DNA of 33,028 nucleotides from Candidatus Eisenbacteria bacterium (GTDB lineage: Bacteria; Desulfobacterota; Binatia; DP-6), in NCBI GenBank assembly GCA_035577985.1, contig DATJZY010000012.1:1-33028 (forward strand), in the 5' to 3' direction. The position numbers and the translations under genes were made by a program. Positions 25,271 through 31,578 of the stretch are shown one piece after another. Within the stretch, counting starts at the first letter, position 1, and every line of letters starts with the position of its first letter. Below the pieces are notes generated by a model. It searched no databases. It was not told the origin of the DNA and saw only the letters and a list, made by a program, of their open reading frames with translations.

Positions 25271-26307
25271 CCGCGACGACGCAAGATCTGGGTCGCCGCG
25301 TGCTTCCAGCTTCCCTTGGCGAGCTGCCGGCACGTATCGCGCGCCGAGCGGTCCGTGGCGAGCTTGCCCACCTCGGCGACGACGGCGCGTGTGACGGCGC
25401 TCACGTTGTGGGCGGCGAGATCGTAGTAGTCGGCGAACTGGAAGGGGAAGCCCCGGTCGCCGAGCGGATCGCCGGCGCCGTCGGACACCGCGCGGATGCC
25501 GAGAAAGGGAACGTCGGCCTCGTCGGCCGCGCGCGCGACGGCGGCCGTCTCCTCGTCCTCGACCGTGTTGGAGCTCTTCGGCTTGGGCTTCATCGCGACG
25601 CTGATCCCGGCCGTCATCGCGGTCGGCAGCTCGCAGCCGAAGAGCGGGCCGCCGTTCGGGATGCACGGGATGGGGTTGCCGCCGCTCGGATCGCTGGTCG
25701 TGCCCGTTCCGCCGAAGACCACGGTCGGCGTGAAGGGCATGCATACGGTGTGGGAGTCGGGTGCTCCCGGCGGGACTTGCGTGCACTTCTCGAGCGGTGC
25801 GGGGAGGTTCGTCTTTGCGAGGCGCGCCAGTGCGAAGAGCGCCTTGTTCGGGTGGAAGACGCCGTCCTGGTCCTTCTCCATCCAGTCGGTGGCGACGACG
25901 ACGTCGCCGATGCGACGGTTGCTGCCGGCGACGCCGTTCACGATGACCGCCGCGGCGTCGAAGGTGGACAGGACGCTCGTCGTCGAGGTGCGCGCGTTCG
26001 CGATGCCGATGCCCATGAGCCCCAAGATCACGCTCACGCCCTCGAGGCGTCCGACATAGTACGGCCGGCCACCCGCCTCGACCGTCGATTCGATGTCGGC
26101 CGCGGCGACGAGCGGGGCGAGCTCGGCGGGAAAGGCCGAGAGCACGATGACGTAGGGCGGCGAGGCGTGATCGGTCGCGGCGGTCTCGCAGAGGCCGTTC
26201 GTGTGGCCGGCCGCAGCGTTGCCGGCCGAGACGGAGAGCCAGACGGTGGAGGCGGCGAGCAGGGTCGAGAGTCGGCGGGACGTGTGCATCGCGTGTCGAT
26301 TCCTCAC
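25264..26307 (-). CDS. Secreted nucleoside phosphorylase/nucleosidase-family protein
   Basis: A 347-residue member of the PNP_UDP_1 (MTA/SAH nucleosidase) fold with a signal peptide (STLLAASTVWLSVSAGNAAAG). Matching segments are VIVLSAFPAELAPLV, the GLMGIGIANARTSTT loop, IVNGVAGS and the C-terminal substrate region VEDEETAAVARAADEADVPF-LGIRAVSD, in which a nucleosidase-type Glu and Asp are conserved. An extra Cys- and Pro-rich insertion (residues about 170-235: PPGAPDSHTVCMPF, SGGNPIPCIPNGGP) is unusual and suggests an extracytoplasmic domain with disulphides. The substrate is unknown. GTG 26307 overlaps the TGA of the upstream SDR; ATG 26289 is an alternative start. It is convergent with the methyltransferase gene. 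Confidence 0.8.
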   Translation of the reverse strand: MRNRHAMHTSRRLSTLLAASTVWLSVSAGNAAAGHTNGLCETAATDHASPPYVIVLSAFPAELAPLVAAADIESTVEAGGRPYYVGRLEGVSVILGLMGIGIANARTSTTSVLSTFDAAAVIVNGVAGSNRRIGDVVVATDWMEKDQDGVFHPNKALFALARLAKTNLPAPLEKCTQVPPGAPDSHTVCMPFTPTVVFGGTGTTSDPSGGNPIPCIPNGGPLFGCELPTAMTAGISVAMKPKPKSSNTVEDEETAAVARAADEADVPFLGIRAVSDGAGDPLGDRGFPFQFADYYDLAAHNVSAVTRAVVAEVGKLATDRSARDTCRQLAKGSWKHAATQILRRRGQ

Positions 26308-27152
26308 ATGCGGCCGGTGCCGCCGTCAACGGAAGGAGCGGGAGCTGCCTTACGTTGCGCGGCGTCGCAGACGCGACGCGCGACGCCCGGCAGCACCGCC
26401 TGGCCGAACGCCACCAGCCGCGAGGCGAGGTTGGGATAGATCTCGAAGTCGCCCCGCGCCATTCCGGACACCATGGCCTGGGCGACCACCTCGGGCGACA
26501 GCGTCTTCACCGTACCCGCGATCGCCTTCGTCTCGGCGGGCTTGTGCAGGTTCTCGAACGCGAGCTGCGGCGTGTCGGTGTCGGGTGGGAGGCAGAGGCT
26601 CACGCGCACGCCGTACGGCCACAGCTCGGCGCGGAGCGCTTGCGAGAATCCGACGACGGCGAACTTGCTGCCGGCGTAGGCGGTGTAGCCGTAGATGCCG
26701 AGCACGCCGGCGAGCGACGAGACGTTCAGCACGTGTCCGCCGCGCCGCGCGACGAGATGCGGCACGACGACCTTCGACATGTGCACGGTGCCGAAGTAGT
26801 TGACGTCCATCATCCGGCGGAACTCGGCGGCTGGGAGGTCGACGAAGCGGCCGGGCATCACGATGCCGGCGTTGTTGACCAGGATGTCGGCGCCCTCGGC
26901 CGCGAGGTGCGCCGTCATCGTCCGCTCGACGGCGGCGGCGTCGGCGACGTCGAGCTCGAGGACGGTCACGCGCGCGTCCGATCGCAGCGCCAGGAGCTGC
27001 TTCCGCGCCTCGTCGAGGACGCTGCGTCGCCTGGCGACGAGCGCCACGTCCGCGCCGAGCGCGACCACCCGGGCGGCGAAGGCGTAGCCGATGCCGCTCG
27101 AGCCGCCGGTCACGACGACGCGTTTGCCGCGAAAGTAGTCGCTCGGAGCCAC
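26304..27152 (-). CDS. SDR resembling 3-ketosphinganine (3-dehydrosphinganine) reductase
   Basis: A 282-residue short-chain dehydrogenase. The cofactor loop TGGSSGIG is at residues 15-22, and VARRRS after the second strand suggests NADPH. NNAG is at 93-96, the Ser region is NVSSLAG, and Tyr159/Lys163 lie in YAGSK. The stretch LCLPPDTDTP followed by FENLHKPAETKAI is the pattern I know from KDSR enzymes, which reduce 3-ketosphinganine in sphingolipid synthesis. C-terminal hydrophobic residues would fit membrane association. Sphingolipid-making genes such as serine palmitoyltransferase are not visible here, so the physiological substrate is uncertain. The start is GTG 27152. The stop overlaps the next gene (GTGA). 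Confidence 0.82.
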   Translation of the reverse strand: MAPSDYFRGKRVVVTGGSSGIGYAFAARVVALGADVALVARRRSVLDEARKQLLALRSDARVTVLELDVADAAAVERTMTAHLAAEGADILVNNAGIVMPGRFVDLPAAEFRRMMDVNYFGTVHMSKVVVPHLVARRGGHVLNVSSLAGVLGIYGYTAYAGSKFAVVGFSQALRAELWPYGVRVSLCLPPDTDTPQLAFENLHKPAETKAIAGTVKTLSPEVVAQAMVSGMARGDFEIYPNLASRLVAFGQAVLPGVARRVCDAAQRKAAPAPSVDGGTGRM

Positions 27153-27163
27153 GGCGCTCGCCG

Positions 27164-29647
27164 TCAGGTCTGGAGCAGGGAGATGAGCTGTGTGGCGGCG
27201 CCCTCGATCGGCGACAATGCGATCCCGAGCGTCCCCTTGCCGTCGGCCGCGCGAGCCTTGGAAACGAGCTTCGCCAGCTTGCCGCGCGCCCGCCTGAAGA
27301 AGCGCGTGTGCTTCTTGCCGGTTGCGTTGATGCCCCTGGCGATCGAGGCGTCGGCGGCGTGATCGAGGGTGCCGAGCTGCTTGGCGACCTTTCGGCTCTT
27401 GGCATTCGCTGCCGCGGCAGGGTCGGGCAGGGCAGCGGTCAGCGCGGCCTGGCAGCTCGCGATGTCGGCGCAGCTTCCGCCACCGCTGGGACCCCCGCCC
27501 GGGCCGTTGCCGGGGGTGCCGTTGATCCGTGCGACGTAGAACTGGTCCGAGAACGACGCCGTTTTGGTGAGCAGCGGCCCGCCCTTCACGGGGAAGCTCG
27601 ACGCGTCGGCGAACGTGCTGCCGAAGAGGAAGACGTCACCGGTCGAATGGACGGCCATGCCGTCCAGGTTCTCGCTCGATCCGCCGAAGAAGGTCGACCA
27701 CTCGAGGCCCATGCCGCTCGCCGGCACCTTGGCGACGAACACGTCGCCGTACGTGCCGAGCCGCGTCGCCCCGACGCCGCCCGCGGGGTAGTCGTCAGGA
27801 CCACCGGTGGTCGTTCCCGCCACGTAGGCGTTGTTGCCCGCGTCGACCCCCACGCGCACGTTCTCGCCGGTCGCGTTGCCGACGAAGCCGGCGTACCCGA
27901 TCGTCGTACCGGTGCTGGCGACCTTCACGATGAAGGGGACCTGTGAGCCGTCGAGCGCCTTGGTGGTGAGATTCGGGCCGATGCTGGTCGGGAACGACGA
28001 GCTGCTCTTCGTCGAGCCGGCGACGTACACGTTCCTCGACGCGTCGACGGCCACGCCGGTCCCCTCGTCGAAGCCGGTGCTTCCGATGTAGCCGCAGAAG
28101 ACGATCGAACCCGCGGGCCCGATCTTGGCGACGAACGCGTCGCCGAAATTGAGGATGTCGTTGGTGTCGCCGCCGTTGTAGGTGAGGTCGGGGCCGAGCG
28201 TGGCCGGGAACATGTCGTTCTCCGACGACGCCGTGACGCCGGCCGCGTAGGCGTTGCCGTCGTCGTCGGCCGCGATCGCGTCGATCTCGTCGACCTTCGT
28301 GCCGCCGAGGAAGCCGGCGTACACGATCGCACCACCGGAGTTCACCTTCACGACGAACGCGTCGTCGCCGTCGTTCGTCTGGCCGTTGTAGTGGAGGGTG
28401 GGGCCACCCATGACCGGGAAGACGGACTCGTCGGAGTTCGTGAACCCGGCCGCGTAGGCGTTGCCGTTCGCGTCGGCGGCGAGCGCGCGGGGGCAGATGC
28501 CGCGATTGCCCGGGATGAGCCGCGTCCACGCGACGCCGGAGCCGTCGGCGGCGATCTTGGCGATGTAGATCCCACCCGTGGCGGGCGGGAGCATCGGTCC
28601 GGTGATGTTCGGCAGCATGTTCGTTCCGCTCCCGAGGAGGTAGACGTTGCCGTCGGGATCGGAGGCGATGGCGTCGCCGGTCTCGAAGGTGGAGCTGCCG
28701 TAGAAGCCGGCGTAGACGATGTTGCCGCCCACGCCGATCTTGGCCACGAAGGCGTCGGTGTTGTCGCCGTACGTCGTGATGGGGCCGATCAGCGGCGGGA
28801 AGGTGCCGGGCTCGTTGTTCGTGTTGCCGGTCACGTACGCGTTGCCGTCGCGATCGACCGCGATGCCGCCGCCGCGCCCGCACGTGCCGACCGAATCGGT
28901 CGCGGCGAAGAAGCCGGCGTAGACGACCATGGCGGGATCGAGCTCGAGCGGCAGGGTGGGATCGTACGCACCCAGGTCGAACGAATGCTCGTGCACGCCG
29001 GGGGCCGTGGCCGGCACGATCGCGTAGCGCACCGGAACGTCGACCGAGCCGCTCGCCGTCCGCTGGAACGCGATCGGGCGTGCGTCTTCGAAGCCGCCGT
29101 CCGGCGTCTCGATCGCGAGCGTGTCGGCCGCCGTGTGCACGAGGCGCTCGGCGCCGCGATAGGCGAGACGGATGCGGTCGGGATCGGCGCCCGGCCGGAC
29201 GTGGAACGTGTACTTGAGGGCGTGCCCCTGCACGGCGTACTCGAGGTCGATGCCGGGCCAGAGGTCGCGATAGACGAGGCGCGTGTAGGTCGGGACGCCC
29301 GAGCGGCTCACCCCGCGTTCGCCGCGCCAGAAGGAGAACGTCGTCGCCGCCGGATCGAGGCCCTCGGGTCGCACGCCCGGGCGCGCGCCGGGGAAGGTGA
29401 GCTTCACGGCCTCGCGCCGGATCTTGCCGTGGAGCAGGAGTGTCACGCCCGACGGCGTGAAGTAGAGCGTCTTGTCGGTCGCCTGCAGCACGAACCCGAC
29501 CCGCCGGTCGAGCTGTCCTTCGTTCGCGACGAAGAGGAGCGGCATCTTCGCGATCGCGGCGGCGACCTCCCGCGGCGGGGCAGCGAGGGCATGGGGGACG
29601 AAGGAGAGGATGACGGCGGGGATGGCGGCCAGGCGGAGGAGCGTCAT
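27164..29647 (-). CDS. Secreted SBBP beta-propeller protein with basic helical tail
   Basis: An 827-residue exported protein with signal peptide MTLLRLAAIPAVILSFVPHALA. Residues about 25-250 form the domain that usually precedes SBBP propellers (PLLFVANEGQLDRRVGFVLQ; LVYRDLWPGIDLEYAVQG). Residues about 260-715 carry repeated blades with the SBBP pattern GIAVDRDGNAYVTGNT and FVAKIG..G.IVYAGF, giving a large seven-bladed-type propeller. A Gly/Pro linker GNGPGGGPSGGGSC precedes a 100-residue basic helical tail starting at Cys (DIASCQAALTAAL; KKHTRFFRRARGKL). The tail resembles those of the 4973 and 8633 genes. The start is ATG 29647 with AGGA upstream; the frame is open to 29752. SBBP repeats are structural or binding modules, and the ligand is unknown. 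Confidence 0.88.
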   Translation of the reverse strand: MTLLRLAAIPAVILSFVPHALAAPPREVAAAIAKMPLLFVANEGQLDRRVGFVLQATDKTLYFTPSGVTLLLHGKIRREAVKLTFPGARPGVRPEGLDPAATTFSFWRGERGVSRSGVPTYTRLVYRDLWPGIDLEYAVQGHALKYTFHVRPGADPDRIRLAYRGAERLVHTAADTLAIETPDGGFEDARPIAFQRTASGSVDVPVRYAIVPATAPGVHEHSFDLGAYDPTLPLELDPAMVVYAGFFAATDSVGTCGRGGGIAVDRDGNAYVTGNTNNEPGTFPPLIGPITTYGDNTDAFVAKIGVGGNIVYAGFYGSSTFETGDAIASDPDGNVYLLGSGTNMLPNITGPMLPPATGGIYIAKIAADGSGVAWTRLIPGNRGICPRALAADANGNAYAAGFTNSDESVFPVMGGPTLHYNGQTNDGDDAFVVKVNSGGAIVYAGFLGGTKVDEIDAIAADDDGNAYAAGVTASSENDMFPATLGPDLTYNGGDTNDILNFGDAFVAKIGPAGSIVFCGYIGSTGFDEGTGVAVDASRNVYVAGSTKSSSSFPTSIGPNLTTKALDGSQVPFIVKVASTGTTIGYAGFVGNATGENVRVGVDAGNNAYVAGTTTGGPDDYPAGGVGATRLGTYGDVFVAKVPASGMGLEWSTFFGGSSENLDGMAVHSTGDVFLFGSTFADASSFPVKGGPLLTKTASFSDQFYVARINGTPGNGPGGGPSGGGSCADIASCQAALTAALPDPAAAANAKSRKVAKQLGTLDHAADASIARGINATGKKHTRFFRRARGKLAKLVSKARAADGKGTLGIALSPIEGAATQLISLLQT

Positions 29648-29745
29648 GGGCGTTGTCCTACCGAACGTCGCGCGCCACCGAAAGAGCGAGGTGATGTCGG
29701 GGGGAGAGGGCGCGTGTCCGGACGCCACACTCTCGCGTCCTCCCT

Positions 29746-29768
29746 GACCCAAGGCGGAGTCTTGGGTC
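29746..29768. terminator. Hairpin GACCCAAGGC / GTCTTGGGTC after the RES gene
   Basis: Ten-base arms with one G-T wobble and a GGA loop lie 7 bases beyond the RES stop codon. It nearly duplicates the hairpin at 17178-17198, in opposite orientation. It probably terminates or protects the toxin-antitoxin transcript. No T-tract follows. Confidence 0.55.
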
Positions 29769-29774
29769 GGTCTG

Positions 29775-30461
29775 CTAGCTCGCCCTGCCGGTCACCCGAC
29801 GGATCGCCGGCTCCTTCTTCCCGCTCCACACGTACTCGAAGTGCGAACCCTGCCGGACGTTGAGCACGAGCCTCGGCCGGAACGCGACGACGCAGGTGTG
29901 GCCGGGATGGCGGACGCTGTCATAGACGATCCCGTTGGAGCCGGCGGATCGGAGTCGCAGTCCCAGTTTCTGCGACGCCACGTAGCTCCTTGCACCGTAT
30001 GCCGAGCGAAACCGGCGGCGATCCCGCACGTCGTGGAAGGCCGCGTTGAAGTCCGCGAGGTAGTCCCGGGCTTCGACCCTCCCGGACGCATGGCCGACCT
30101 CTTCGAACTCGCCACGCCAATGGAACGCCACCTCGGCGTGGGCGGTGTCTAGATCGAAGGCGGCGTACCAGCCCCCCAGGTCGCCCGAGGTGAACCGCCC
30201 TCCGGACGGGTGGGGATGGCAGAACGCGGCGTTGACGATGCTGGCATTGCGTCCCGTCGCGAGCTCGGCGCGTGGCAGCAGGATGCGTTCGCCCAGATCG
30301 TTCTGAATGCGGTCGTTGGTCCAGCTCTCGAGGTCGGCGAGCGCGTCGCGGTCCTGCGGCGGACTCACGTCGGCAAACACGTCCACGGCAGGGAAGCGGC
30401 TGCGGACGAGGCGATGGGTATTCTTGATCCGGAGGCGTCGCTCGGGTGGCGTCAATTCCAA
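29775..30461 (-). CDS. RES-domain toxin (NAD+-degrading family)
   Basis: A 228-residue protein with the RES domain. The conserved Arg is in GGRFTSGDLGGWYAAFD, the Glu in TAHAEVAFHWRGE and the Ser in GSNGIVYDSVRHPGHTCVV. RES toxins such as MbcT deplete cellular NAD+ and arrest growth unless bound by their Xre-type antitoxin (established for this family). The start codon is unusual: TTG 30461, or TTG 30455 overlapping the antitoxin stop as TTGA. Either arrangement means translational coupling to the antitoxin, with the toxin expressed at a lower level. A hairpin at 29746-29768 follows the stop. Length is normal and no inactivating change is visible, so the system is probably functional. Confidence 0.9.
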   Translation of the reverse strand: MELTPPERRLRIKNTHRLVRSRFPAVDVFADVSPPQDRDALADLESWTNDRIQNDLGERILLPRAELATGRNASIVNAAFCHPHPSGGRFTSGDLGGWYAAFDLDTAHAEVAFHWRGEFEEVGHASGRVEARDYLADFNAAFHDVRDRRRFRSAYGARSYVASQKLGLRLRSAGSNGIVYDSVRHPGHTCVVAFRPRLVLNVRQGSHFEYVWSGKKEPAIRRVTGRAS

Positions 30462-30889
30462 CCGCCCCTACGGGCATCGAGGAGACGCCGGACGTCGTAG
30501 AGACCGATCGTGCCGCCGCGCACGGCGTGGTCGACCGGCGAGCGGCCGCCGAAGAGCACGTTGCGGTTCGGCAGCTTCATCCACCGGTGCGCGAAATCGG
30601 CGTCCGGGTAGAGGATGTGCAGCGCCTTGTAGATGCCGAGGACCAGGGAGAGCCGCACGAGCACGTCGTAGGGAAGCGTGACGTCGGTCGCGGTCTTCCA
30701 GTTGTACAGGGTGGACTTGCTCGGCCAGCCGAGAAGCCCGAGCCGATCCTTCGCATCGAGCCCCCACTTGTCGGCGATGCTGAAGAAGGCGCGCAGAGCT
30801 GGGGCGGACTTGCGCTTGCGCTCGGCGGGGTGGGGGCGGAGGGCGGCGGGGGTGACGTCGCCGGTCTTGTCACTCTGCGTCTGCGGCAT
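30452..30889 (-). CDS. Xre/MbcA/ParS-type antitoxin
   Basis: A 145-residue antitoxin. An N-terminal HTH-like segment (DKWGLDAKDRLGLLGWPSKS, then TLYNWK) is followed by the MbcA/ParS/Xre toxin-binding domain (LVRLSLVLGIYKALHILYP; MKLPNRNVLFGGRSPVDHA; LYDVRRLLDARRGGW). The FGG-P-DH motif is characteristic of this toxin-binding domain. ATG 30889 follows GGGAGG at good spacing; an in-frame GTG at 30946 is less likely because it would place the operators inside the gene. It precedes the RES toxin with a 10-base overlap, the normal antitoxin-first order. It probably represses its own promoter through the palindromes at 30912-30946. Confidence 0.92.
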   Translation of the reverse strand: MPQTQSDKTGDVTPAALRPHPAERKRKSAPALRAFFSIADKWGLDAKDRLGLLGWPSKSTLYNWKTATDVTLPYDVLVRLSLVLGIYKALHILYPDADFAHRWMKLPNRNVLFGGRSPVDHAVRGGTIGLYDVRRLLDARRGGWN

Positions 30890-30906
30890 GATCGCCCTCC
30901 CGACCC

Positions 30907-30946
30907 ACGATTCCAGATCTGGACCGCCATGTCCAGATGTGGACAT
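30907..30946 (-). promoter_or_regulatory. Toxin-antitoxin promoter with two operator palindromes
   Basis: TCCAGATCTGGA (30912-30923, perfect palindrome) and TCCAGATGTGGA (30932-30943, one central mismatch) start exactly 20 bases apart, about two helical turns. The second extends to an 18-base near-palindrome at 29-46 of this hundred (ATGTCCA...TGGACAT). On the minus strand, TGGACA (30935-30930) and AATCGT (30912-30907) form a -35/-10 pair with a 17-base spacer. Repressor bound at the two operators would therefore cover the whole promoter. Binding by the Xre antitoxin is inferred. Confidence 0.65.
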
Positions 30947-30984
30947 GGGTCGCCACGGCTCGCCGGGCGTGCCACGGTGAGACC

Positions 30985-31401
30985 ATGCCTGACTACAGTC
31001 TGTTCGGCGACGAGCACGTGCGGCAGTACGAGGCGACCGGCGGGAAGGTCGGTCACGACTGGAACGGCACGAGCTGCCTCGTGCTCCACACCAAGGGCCG
31101 GAAGTCCGGGAAGACGCGGAAGTTCGCGCTCATCTACGGGCGCGACGGCGAGGACTACGTGCTGGTCGCGTCGAAGGGCGGGGCGCCCGACAACCCCGGC
31201 TGGTACGAGAACCTGGTCGCGAACCCGGAGGCGACCATCCAGGTGTGGGACAAGCTCATCCCGGTCACCGCGCGAACCGGCAGCGCCGCCGACAAGAAGC
31301 GCGTGTGGCCGACGATGACGAAGCAGTGGCCCGGCTACGACGGCTACCAGGCGGGAACCAAGCGCGACATCCCGGTGGTCCTCCTGACGCCGCGGCGCTG
31401 A
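30985..31401 (+). CDS. Deazaflavin (F420)-dependent nitroreductase family protein (DDN-like)
   Basis: A 138-residue split-barrel flavoprotein. The family pattern is clear: YEATGGKVG near the start, then LVLHTKGRKSGKTRKFALIY, VLVASKGGAPDNPGWYENLV and ATIQVWDKLIPVTARTGSA. In mycobacteria the relative Ddn uses reduced F420 to reduce quinones and nitroimidazoles. Use of F420 here is inferred, though the LLM protein at 18507 also fits an F420-using cell. ATG 30985 follows GGTGAG. It is divergent from the toxin-antitoxin operon, and the shared 95-base spacer contains the operators, so it may be co-regulated by the antitoxin. Confidence 0.88.
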   Translation: MPDYSLFGDEHVRQYEATGGKVGHDWNGTSCLVLHTKGRKSGKTRKFALIYGRDGEDYVLVASKGGAPDNPGWYENLVANPEATIQVWDKLIPVTARTGSAADKKRVWPTMTKQWPGYDGYQAGTKRDIPVVLLTPRR

Positions 31402-31578
31402 CGCCGGCGAAACGCTCGATCGGCGCCGTCGAAATTCCGTTACACGCCGGCGGCAAAGGTGGTCTGAGTCGGCGTGCGGCGACGTCGTCAGCTCGACCAA
31501 GCGGTCGGTGAAGCGGACCGCGTCGTGCGATCACGGCGTCGACCCGCCGTCGGCGACGTGGGGAGTCTGCAGCGGCGA
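31402..31578. other. Convergent spacer, nothing recognised
   Basis: These 177 bases lie between the DDN-like gene and the DUF4185-like gene. I see no gene, no repeat of the hairpins found elsewhere and no RNA fold. Small GC-rich self-complementary patches around GCCGGCG exist, but none stands out. Confidence 0.4.

Noticed and set aside
28391..29863. + strand frame of 490 codons opposite the SBBP gene
   Set aside because: Antisense shadow of propeller repeats.
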